Source: Hymenolepis diminuta
Lineage: Eukaryota > Platyhelminthes > Cestoda > Cyclophyllidea > Hymenolepididae
Assembly (NCBI GenBank): GCA_900708905.1
Contig: CAADRB010000003.1
Coordinates: forward strand, 1,716,447 to 1,780,446
DNA: 64,000 bases
Direction: 5' to 3'
Under the pieces are notes generated by a model that had not been told where the DNA came from, made no database searches, and saw only the letters and a list, made by a program, of their open reading frames with translations. Within the stretch, counting starts at the first letter, position 1; every line of letters starts with the position of its first letter. Shown here one piece after another: positions 55,901 through 64,000 of the stretch. The position numbers were made by a program, and so were the translations under genes.

Positions 55901-57156
55901 GTTCGCCATCGTCGTTCACGAGATGAAATGACCCGAACAGCGTCCAGATCAGCATCCAAGACTGCGGCTCGTTTGGGATCGGCCGCACGCGATAGCGCCG
56001 CATGTTGATCATCGACATGCGCAATTATAATTGAATTAGGACCCTGGTAATTTGGATCCGACTTTCGAGAAAGAATTGTCTGTCCAGGTGTCCTCCGCAG
56101 AAGAGTTTCACCAGTTACCACCGCAGTAGGATCGAGATTGTCTGCTCCAATGCGTTGCTCCATGGAGGCATCAGGCTTCAGTGCTTGCTGATTCGCCCGG
56201 AACTTTGCTCGAAGAGACTATTAATGAAAGGACACTAATGGTAGAGCCCATTAAAGAAAATGAAATCATGTAGATACAGTGCGCATATACTGCATCCTAA
56301 TTGTCGGCTGATAATTTTTTACCAGTTACACATCGGCAAACAAGGAGGTCGAAGTCGGTCAATCATCCAAAAATATCCCCTTTATCACAACCCGGGTACA
56401 TATATATATAGTTATATATATAGTATAACTACAGACAGCCTCTCAAATTCTTTATGCCCAAATAACTTAACAGTGAATTTGACATAACAAAAAACAAATC
56501 ATATCGAATGAAATATAAAACTGACTCACTTGGATTGCATCAAGTGGTATAACTGAAGGAAGAGCACTGCCTTCGCTTGGTTCTAAATTGGGCTGACTTT
56601 TAGCTAAACTCTGATCGTCAACAGATTTTTGTTCCTCGGAATCGAAAGTAGCCAATCTTGGTCTTTTCGCTTCAGAAGGCATATCAATATCTGGACGCAA
56701 GTTCTGTACATCCGTCGAGTTCTTCGCAATAATCCTCCGCGAAGATATATCGACAGGAACGGTCCTGTCAATGCTTGCTGTTGTGTCTATAGTTCCATTT
56801 AAGTAATTCAGTAAATCACGACGATCGGGTAAACGCACGACGGGAACTTTGTCAGTCTAAACAATTAAATCAAGTGAGTAACTTACAGCAGCATCTCGCA
56901 CATATTTTGAATGTGGGAGATTAACATGTCTCAAAAGGTATAATATGCAATCGAGAGTGTAATAATCCTTAGACGTACCATCTTTGCCAGTACTATAACA
57001 TTTAAGAAAGCAATTGATATATTACCCCCACATGATATAATTTGTCTTGGTCTTTCTTGGCCAAGCAATTTCACCAAAAATAATCTCATTTCCAATTTCC
57101 GCAATGTTTTTGTTAGCAATAGTGTACTCGCGCAAAAGACTCAGAACGTCAGCCAT
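49910..57156 (-). CDS. CDC73: CDC73 / parafibromin, Paf1 complex subunit
   Basis: Nuclear scaffold of the Paf1 complex, which acts in RNA polymerase II elongation and histone modification. Eight exons (minus): 57156-57026, 56992-56887, 56856-56530, 56217-55825, 55111-54682, 54593-54472, 51994-51757, 50085-49910. Phases join exactly to 640 codons plus a TGA stop (human 531 aa). The N-terminal domain starts MADVLSLLREYTIANKN and includes WPRKTKTNYIMWG and the tract ending KYVRDAA. PDRRDLLNYLNGTIDTTASI follows, then an NLS-like EAKRPRL (about 141-147), SRERRWRTRTNILQS in exon 4, and RYDQERF in exon 5. The C-terminal Ras-like domain (exons 6-8) has TVPYRVVDQP, RVVAVFVQGQAWQFKGWP and VKGFHLKY, and ends NKSFLRY. 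The extra length is mainly an exon 4 insertion and a Pro/Gly/Thr-rich linker in exon 5. The start matches the family N-terminus. The exon 5 donor (GTATGG) is the weakest site. Confidence 0.97.
50086..51756 (-). other. CDC73 intron 7 (1,671 bp)
   Basis: Donor GTGAGT at 51756, acceptor TTTCAG at 50086-50091, phase 1. It carries an antisense non-LTR retrotransposon relic. Confidence 0.93.
50609..51200 (+). mobile_element. 3' part of a decayed non-LTR retrotransposon (LINE) in CDC73 intron 7
   Basis: The plus-strand frame at about 50,700-50,940 reads VKTKFIEVLAHAVFNYGQP. After a stop and a frameshift it continues WLKALLNTAIRLTLESRGDM, then REELAQQN and KLQKRRLRLQI to a stop at 51,198. This order (helix before a YG pair, then a short Leu-rich segment, an Arg/Asp turn and an RRLRL motif) is typical of the region C-terminal to the reverse transcriptase domain in LINE proteins. 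The catalytic YADD part and the endonuclease are absent. It lies antisense to CDC73. Confidence 0.6.
52021..52105. repeat. Diverged direct repeat, left copy
   Basis: It aligns with 53,413-53,500. GCCACCAA, then TA.GTTG, then a TGAAGA core, and later GACTAA.ATG are shared in the same order over about 80 bp, at roughly two-thirds identity by eye. It lies 150 bp left of the mariner relic. Confidence 0.4.
52255..53406 (+). mobile_element. Decayed mariner-family DNA transposon in CDC73 intron 6
   Basis: The transposase is readable in several frames. The N-terminal helix-turn-helix part includes HIRHILL.GFHKGN, RDTYGND and FKKDDSGLKDE, then VVIDENPICITRELSKTFHV. The catalytic part includes HDNARSHTSRATKNLLEEF, then MYHPPYS and APTDFYLFGSLQNHL. 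The end reads INKSGDYVEH and a stop near 53,330. HDNAR and YHPPYS..APTD carry the second and third acidic residues of the mariner D,D34D triad. Terminal inverted repeats are recognisable: CAGATTGTGTGAAAATTAT at the left and, inverted, CAGGTTGTAATAAAAGTTC at the right. Frameshifts and stops make it inactive. Its length of 1.15 kb against about 1.3 kb for intact mariners indicates small deletions. It runs antisense to CDC73. Confidence 0.85.
52634..52651 (-). other. G-quadruplex motif, (CCCCT)n inside the mariner relic
   Basis: CCCTCCCCTCCCCTCCCC on plus gives four G-runs with single-base loops on minus. Minus is the sense strand of CDC73, so the intron RNA would carry it. Confidence 0.6.
53413..53500. 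repeat. Diverged direct repeat, right copy
   Basis: Partner of 52,021-52,105; it begins 6 bp past the right end of the mariner relic. The minus frame over 53,397-53,615 is open for 72 codons, but no family was recognised. Confidence 0.4.
54299..54380 (-). repeat. Dispersed repeat, copy 2 (matches 41.37 kb), in CDC73 intron 6
   Basis: ACCAGAATTAACCA at the left end is identical to the copy at 41.37 kb, followed by a diverged match. On minus the peptide INARRCTF then PSWLILVNKRG parallels VHRCTF then RWLILVNK in the other copy. Conservation at the protein level suggests a retroelement coding segment. Confidence 0.55.
54594..54681 (-). other. CDC73 intron 5 (88 bp)
   Basis: Donor GTATGG, acceptor CTTTCAG, phase 1, between TPDP and RSARSLVS. 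Placed by the need to restore frame and by the conserved RVPIIIVPAAPTSLITM after it. Confidence 0.8.
56398..56435. repeat. AT-rich self-complementary run in CDC73 intron 3
   Basis: Two TATATATATA-type runs flank a GT. They can pair with each other to form a hairpin in the 312-bp intron 3 (56529-56218). Confidence 0.6.
56857..56886 (-). other. CDC73 intron 2, a 30-nt micro-intron
   Basis: GTAAGT at 56886-56881 and TTTAG ending at 56857, phase 0. Removing it joins VRDAA to TDKVPVVRLPDRR, which matches human RRAATENIPVVRRPDRK, so the splice is forced by homology. Confidence 0.92.
56993..57025 (-). other. CDC73 intron 1, a 33-nt micro-intron
   Basis: GTAATA at the donor and TTATAG at the acceptor, phase 2. 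Removing it joins NYIMWG to TGKDGTSKDYYTLD, which matches human [20 protein letters not shown]. Confidence 0.94.
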
Positions 57157-57400
57157 CACGAAGGATCACAGCCAACTAGTGCGCCTCCAATAGAGATAAT
57201 TAAAATACTCCAAAGGAGTACTCAAATAAAATACAAACTAAATTTTTCGAATCTTATTATTTATTGAAGGTTTAATTGTTTATATTTAATTTATTGATAA
57301 ATTTTATCTATGCATATTTTAGAATTTACAAAAATTGAAATTTAAACTCATTTACGAGCAGTTTATAATAATGTAATTAAATAGAAGTATATTAATAAAC
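57157..57400 (-). promoter_or_regulatory. CDC73 5' flank with small inverted repeat
   Basis: TACTCC and GGAGTA (57206-57220, loop AAA) lie 50 bp upstream of the start codon, and an AG that could serve as a splice-leader or intron acceptor lies at about 57,180. No TATA box is evident. The true transcription start cannot be placed. Confidence 0.25.
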
Positions 57401-60400
57401 AAAAAATTTGTCAGTTTGGAAAGACGTTTACGTCTCTTCACACCGTGTGTTCCATTATATTTTTCCCTTCTCCCCCCTTCTTCCATCTTTACAAATCCAA
57501 TACGCTTTCTACTACTCCCTTTCTGTGATTTTGATAAATTATTACTCTGACCCTGATTCTGACCAATGCATAAAATGCGTTAGAAACATGAATTCATTGG
57601 CATTGAATTAACATTCACATCTATGTAGAATGAAATCATTCAGATTCATAAGTAGACTCATTCATTTTGCATCCAGCCCTTATGAAAACGATATCCATAA
57701 GACGCAGAATTAAAGGAAGTCAGAGGGAATTCAATTTCTTATCTACACATTCGATGACAAAGATTTCTTCAGGGATGCAGGTCAAGTTCTCAATTACGCA
57801 AGCGAAATAAAAGCCGACGAGGTCTGCCCAACACTCGCGAATTAATTTGCTGTAATATCATAATTTTTGTCCAAATTCAAATAATATCATACGTTGTTTT
57901 AATGGCTTCAATTAATATCTTTTTGCCTCTTTTCGGCGAGAGACTGCTAGAATGGGTGAAGAGAATGTTATTGCAGTTAATAACTGTGAGTTTTGCTAAG
58001 ATTAATTGTCTCCACGTTATATGAGTGGCTTGTGCGTGCTGGAAAACCGAATCTGATATTCCAATCCCATTCACTCTCCATTTTCTAATGGAATGAAATC
58101 AGATGCCTGCTTTCATCCTCCCCTATATATTCTAAAATTTGTTCTATGAAATATTCGAGGTATCAGCGAAGGGGTTAAGTTCAACAAGATACTTTGTGAG
58201 CTCGATCTCAGAAACGCGCACTGTGTCATGCTTACTGAAACCGTTGGAGCATCCCAAAATTTGACATTTTCCAACTCACCAACCACCTTCAACTGAAAGA
58301 CCATATTCTGAAGTCGCTTTCTTATAGATTGTTGCAGTCTTTTAGTCTTCAAATTATAATAAAAGAACTCTGTCAGACTGACGTCATCAAAATTCAAGAT
58401 CGGTGACCTTGTGCTCGACATCATAAACACTTTTTCACCAACCGACTATTCTGACTGGGATCGTAGATGCAAATAAAAGCTAATTGGAATCAATTTTCAA
58501 CTGTTGTGATGCTTGGAAATTAATAAATAAATACTCTTTTAACATTTTTGTTTCCTATATTTCCTTGTACCTAACCAATCAGTTTAGGAAAATGCAAAGA
58601 GAAAAATGGGAGTGGGAAATATAAATTATCACCAATTCCGCCTCTAAATTTGAAGTTATCACTTTGTCAGCTGCGTAGCACAGAATACCAACAGTGGGAA
58701 ATGCCAACGAATAAAGTTAAAAAATTCATACTGATTCAGTAGATTTTTGATTAAATATTACAAGATACGTGCTTTCAATATTTGGTCTTGATGGTCCATC
58801 ATTTCGAATTTGTCATTTTACGGATATGAAACGACAATATTGGTTTGCAAAGGTATCATGTATGTTTGCGAAGCTTTGTAAAGAGTCCACCTTTGCTATC
58901 AAACGACTCAATCCCAACTTTAGGAAGATAAACGGAATAATGGCATTCTTCAATACATCTGCTTCGGAATATCACAGAAGTAGTGTAAGCCTAAGATGAA
59001 TTACCCGAATTTGTTCAGAGATGTTTATATCTATATCATCTACATTTCATTCTTCTCCATTAAGAAAACACAGCAGCAAGCGAAGTTTCGCTCTTAACAA
59101 TGACCACATTGTACAATAAACAAAAAGTGATGGAAGTAAAAGATAGAAAATTTTAGAAATAAAGTGGCATTTCCTTGTCTTACACTTCAGCGTCAAGGTC
59201 ATTATGTTAAAAGGAGACATCGATCGCAATCGAAAATGTATTCGTTTAGTCTATTAGATTAAAACCGTATCTATGACTCAACTTCCAGATGTTATTTATG
59301 GAGGGGTGTGGTAGATCAATAGGAGGATTATTTTGGACGTTTAATTAGAGTAAAGCTTTGATTTCTAGTGAAAAGGTATTGCCGTTAGTGTTTGGCCTTT
59401 AAGTACAAATGTTTGCATTCTGAGGCATTTTCTTTATCCTGTATTGACTAGTTACTCAGAAGAAACAATAAGCCCAACATGATCACGTATATTAGGTTAC
59501 GGAGTAGCACAAATGGCGTCCCATGACAACAAGGCTGTTAATGAGTAAAAGCGGGCGAGATTATGTTATCAGTTGCAGAGTATATTTCTATCAACAAGCA
59601 AATATAGAAACACCGATTAATCATCGGAAGGGTTAAATTAATCTCTTCCTTCGAAGTAAAGATATAACTTTTATTATAATTATTTTACTCATAAATCAAA
59701 AAAATATGATTTTCAAATTGAGTTGCCTAAATTTTGGCCTTTCATCCTCAATTTTCATTTATTTACCCTCTGAAGTTGTGTGTAGTCTGGATGAAATATT
59801 TCTCTGCTAAACGGTCTATAGAAATTAATCTCCATTCCCTGGGAATTCCACTAAAAAAGATAGGGAATAAAGGCACAGTCGTTTGTGCTTTTCATCGCAC
59901 CGACCTTACACTTTGTCTATTCTTAACTGTTAGGTCGATTCGGCTCCCAAGTTTATTCCTGTCAACAGAATGCTGGAAATAAATCATTAGTACTGTAGTA
60001 ATTGTAAATATTATCTTTAAAAATTTTGTGTTCAGCTAAAGTGTTGCCCATTTTTAATACAATACATAGTGAAGAAAGTACAGTGTTCCATACTTAACAA
60101 TATTTTACAAAACTGAGCAATTTACTGATTATATTTCAATATTTCTGTTTTGGTATAGGTGTAGTGCGTTAAAACAAAACAAAGGCGTTTACATATGATT
60201 AAAGTGATTTTAAAATATCAACTTATATTTTTCCAATATTTCAAAAATTGATGACATCTTTTCATTTACTTCACTGGTATTTTTAAATTCCTGATGCACT
60301 TAAACAATTTCATTGTTGCTAATAATGTTCCAACAAATACCTTTGAAAAGAAGTCAAGAAGTTGTCGATCAGTTAATTTACTCGCGATAGATTATTCGAG

Positions 60401-62544
60401 ACTTCCAGTTAATCTTATTTTCCATTTTATTTTCCTTTCACGACTCCAGTGTTATGTGTTGACTTGAATGAAATAATAAAAGCTCCATCGTAATTGATTT
60501 ATTGGAGGAAAAACGGGTGTCGTTTTGCTTTTGAGTTGTCAATTAGCAGGCCTCTTACTCACCGAGGTCAACTGTTTCATAATTGTTCTAACATACGCAC
60601 AGATCAGCTTGCCTACATCTAATTGGGGTTGAAAGTTGTAAGTTATCATGAAGTATTGTTTGAAGATCAAAAAGTTTACTCTCTACCATTACTCTTTAGT
60701 AGAGAGGAGACCATGAAAGCAAATGAAATTACTTTATAACTTAACAGTAAAGTCTAAACTTACGCTCAAATATGGATGAAATGTATCTCAATTTCATTGA
60801 AGCATCTTTTTATCTAATCAAACCTGTATTTTGACGCACTAATTCTATCTCGTTATATTTTAGGCAGAAGTGCAAAAAGCAGAGCCTTTCAACAAAGACT
60901 CCTTTCTGCGATGTGTTTGGAACGATAGAGTTGCGTTTTTCTATGACGTCGTTCTTTCTTCCTGTCAAAAAAGCAAAAATAGGATAAAATATATTTCCGT
61001 TGAGGTTTTCTTCCCCTTGGAAATGTTCACTTATTTTTCTCTCCTTCTTATAATCTGCATTTCTTCAGATTGTTAAGGCAGGTTGTATTCGATTTATAGC
61101 ATGAAGGTCGGGGAGCAATCCCATTTACTGGCTTATAAGCTCTCATTTAAGAGCATCGGAAACAACCCTTTAAACACAGTCCTGCATTTTTCCACTTGAA
61201 TAAACATGCTCACGTCTTCTAACTATGGGCAACATGCGACTGGAAATTTGGCGACTGGGATTGGCGAGATTGGTCATCTAGAATGTCACGTCTAACAGCT
61301 TAGTACTGTCAAATTCCTATAAGTAACTGGAAGCGATAGTCACCCAGCTGAAATAGAGTGATTACTCCGTTAACTTCGAGGTTTTTAATTTTCTCAGATG
61401 AAATCCGACTTAGTAGCTTCTTTAAATAATAAAAACTAGTTTTCTCCCACAGATATCACTCAACATTGGTATTCCTTCAAACACATTTTATCTCCTCCCA
61501 ACCTCTGTCGTACCTACTGGTGACGCCAACAAAATGCTTACTTTCAGCTCAGAATCTCCTAGCTTGTGTAATATCAGTGGCATTATAGAGCTTTAACAAG
61601 CACTCTCCGTCTCTGCTCTTAAATCTTGCTCTCTCTCGGTATGTAACAAATCTGGAATGAAGAATCGACTTTTCTCAAATCAATTTTTTAGAAGCAAAAA
61701 TATATTTGGACGAGGAAGGTGCATTATTAAAAGTGATCTTTCGACAAATATTCCTAAGGACTAATTCTTCCAGATTTCCGTCGGATTTCATCACATAAGT
61801 GTGGAACTGAACTTTACCAAAGTTCGATTACAAACGTATCGCTTTTAATTATATTCCTTAATCAGAAGTCTACTCTCCTCCAATGCAGTTTTAAACCAAA
61901 TGCAGACCCCTGGTTAATAAGAGGGTGGGAGCCGATGGCACCACTTTCAGTTGTTCAGAAAGGAGGACAAAAATGCATTCTGTTTGAATGAAAGATGATC
62001 TTACCACAGAACCCAAGACACTCCACTATTGATTAGCTGTAAAAGAAGGTCTCACAACTCAAGTGAAAGTGTCATTCTCAACTGCATCAAAAGTCCCACG
62101 CTTGCTACTTTATTTGAGTTCAGTGCAAGTGTGGAGTGTTTTGGGGAGAAAATAAATGCACCTTGTTGGTGTGTGTAGACTTCTGTATTGGAGCATACAT
62201 TTATTATAATGGGGTAGATTTTTGCCATTTATTTCGTCTAGCAGATTATTTGATACAAATCAACTTAAGAGTGACTCTAATTAGTAGTAGAACTTTAACA
62301 AGGCAGGCCAATTAGTTTGGATTTCGAAAAGAAACAAATTTATTGATTTTTAATGGAATTTCAATTCGAAATTTATAATATTAATAATATGGCATACTTT
62401 AGAATAACCTGTTTACCAATAAAATTCCCTATTAATTATTATTGTAAGACTTCCAAAACCTACGAAAAAAATTTTGGTTAACACCTAAGCCTAAGTTCAT
62501 TCAGTCTACCTTCTAGAATTTATATAAGTTACAAAACCTTCTGC

Positions 62545-62883
62545 TTGATTTTAAAATTGTCTCGGGTTCAACAGAAAATGTTTGCTCATAGCTCACTGAA
62601 AAGGAGGAGGTTCCTGGATCGTGAAAATTCACATAATTCAATCAAAATGAGTGAAGTAAAACCATGTCAAGTGGATATGAATGTTGGCAAAATGAACGTA
62701 GTTTTTCAGCACTATAGAAGGGATCACCCGCCCTCGAACATGAGAGTAACAAATCTGTAGGATCCAATCACTAGGTGCCTTAAGTCCATCAAAAGAGTTG
62801 GTTCAACAGCAATAGATCCGGATGTCACCCGGAACGCTAACATCCGATTAAATACGAGACAACTTGAGGGACCCACTGATTGA
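62545..62883 (+). pseudogene. Weak coding-like frame interrupted by one stop
   Basis: One frame stays open for 71 codons, meets a TAG at 62,758-62,760 and continues for 40 more codons (SIKRVGSTAIDPDVTRNANI) to a TGA. Composition is protein-like, but no family is recognised and chance is not excluded. Confidence 0.2.
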
Positions 62884-63320
62884 AGTTCTCTAACACACTC
62901 CAAATGCTTTTCCACTGCAATGTTTGCGTATTCTTCCCTGTTTTCAGAATGATTGAATGCAACTTTTTATAAATNGAATCACTGCGCCATCACTACACAT
63001 ATAAAATAAACTACTTTCAAATTTTAGAACACATTGGATGATCTTTGAATTGAAGTTGCAGAACAAGTGAATAGAAAGATTACTATGCGGGACATACTCA
63101 TATTGATATGTAGATGTGCTTGTCACGTGTTGCACATGCATAACACACGTATTGCAGAGTGAATTTCACCATTCTAGAACGCAACAGAGCAGAAAAGGTC
63201 AAACTAATGGTGTGAGTGTCAAACGCCCTATTTTGACACGCAATGCAATGAAATAAGGTAATTTGAGATAAATAGAACGAAAAGGTGACCTTAAGAAGTG
63301 AAGCCTCCATTTGCCAGTAT

Positions 63321-63343
63321 CATTCACTCATTCATTCATTCAC
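63321..63343. repeat. (TTCA)n microsatellite
   Basis: Several CATT/ACTC-type tetranucleotide copies, followed by a (CTT)n run at about 63,361-63,376. Confidence 0.7.
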
Positions 63344-64000
63344 GTAACCTATGGTCTCTTGCTTCTTCTTCTTCTCCTTTCTGCTTGCAGTATCTTCATT
63401 GAAGGCAAAGACAATTAATGGTAATTGATGATTAACAGATTTTTAACAAAACACATTGTTATTTTAATTACATATTTTTACTAGAACTGGCACATTATAC
63501 ATATGTATATATACATGTATGCGATATAGACTTAGACGATCGTCAGAAAGTTCTCATTTCAATGGTCTAACTTCTTGCCCTCTTTTTTACCTAATGCAGA
63601 TTAATTTTGGAATTATTTCCACTGAGTGAAATCAGTAAATGCTTTCAATCAGTTTATGCAGAATTCACTTTGAAATAGAATTTCCTGACAGCGACCTAAC
63701 AGCCAGTTAAAGCATATATATGGCCTATTGAACAAACGAAGATGCTTCCAGATGATGCCAAAGTGTAAACACACTATCATCCAACATTTCCTTCATATTT
63801 CGAAATTGCGTTGCTAGGCGACGTTACATCGAACCACTCTTATTTGAGTTATGCGATTTGAGTTACGATTTCTCAGCATCAAAAGTACCTATCCACTGGA
63901 AATGGCAAAACACCTCAATAGGGAGAAAAGAGGAGTTGGAAGGTTGCAAAACTGTTGAAAATAAAGACGCCACCTCAAAAATCCTATGCGGTTTGGATTC

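Larger units (their letters stand above)
57401..64000. other. Right-hand intergenic region, no recognised gene
   Basis: Mostly AT-rich with random frames. Weak coding-like stretches: minus 58,113-58,430 and plus 62,545-62,883 (one in-frame TAG), neither of which I recognise. There is one ambiguous base (n) at 62,975. A (TTCA)n run lies at about 63,321-63,343, and a pyrimidine-rich acceptor-like sequence ends at 63,390. Confidence 0.4.

Noticed and set aside
58113..58430. Minus-strand frame with a faint resemblance to a LINE linker or to a zinc-binding protein N-terminus
   Set aside because: The resemblance covers only a few residues and switches frame; not enough to call.

Overview
This is eukaryotic DNA. 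It is AT-rich, gene-poor and intron-bearing, and the two clear genes are animal genes: a SoxD transcription factor and the Paf1-complex subunit CDC73/parafibromin. CDC73 has two introns of only 33 and 30 nt at its 5' end and much larger introns towards the 3' end. That pattern is known from parasitic flatworms (schistosomes, tapeworms), so I infer a flatworm, probably a neodermatan and possibly a cestode. I cannot name a species.

Layout. 0.3-0.86 kb: broken integrase part of a Ty3/gypsy-type retrotransposon. 3.15-3.54 kb: an LTR- or promoter-like segment and an inverted repeat. 3.5-12.8 kb: no convincing gene. 12,796-17,725 (minus): SoxD, five coding exons, all introns in phase 0, about 603 residues, with a split HMG box and the SoxD-specific tail. 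17.7-42.6 kb: a gene desert of about 25 kb with purine/pyrimidine islands, palindromes and G-quadruplex motifs. It holds twin CCAAT boxes 1.2 kb upstream of SoxD and a possible non-coding minus-strand exon at 35.9 kb. 42.65-42.93 kb (plus): a divergent Roadblock/LC7-like coding exon. 44.8-45.4 kb (plus): a frameshifted, unrecognised coding relic. 49,910-57,156 (minus): CDC73, eight exons with phases that join exactly, 640 residues. 57.2-64 kb: no recognisable gene, only weak coding-like stretches and one ambiguous base.

The two large 3' introns of CDC73 have collected mobile DNA. Intron 7 holds an antisense non-LTR retrotransposon relic. Intron 6 holds a decayed mariner flanked by diverged direct repeats, and a dispersed repeat that also occurs at 41.4 kb. 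The 5' introns are minimal.

SoxD is a sequence-specific nuclear HMG-box factor. CDC73 is a core subunit of the RNA polymerase II elongation complex Paf1C. Nothing here suggests they work together beyond lying on the same strand. I found no operon, CRISPR array, rRNA, convincing tRNA or novel multigene system. The most interesting points are the micro-introns, the TE-loaded antisense introns, the in-frame read-through of CDC73 intron 6, the possible internal SoxD promoter and start, and the Roadblock-like exon.
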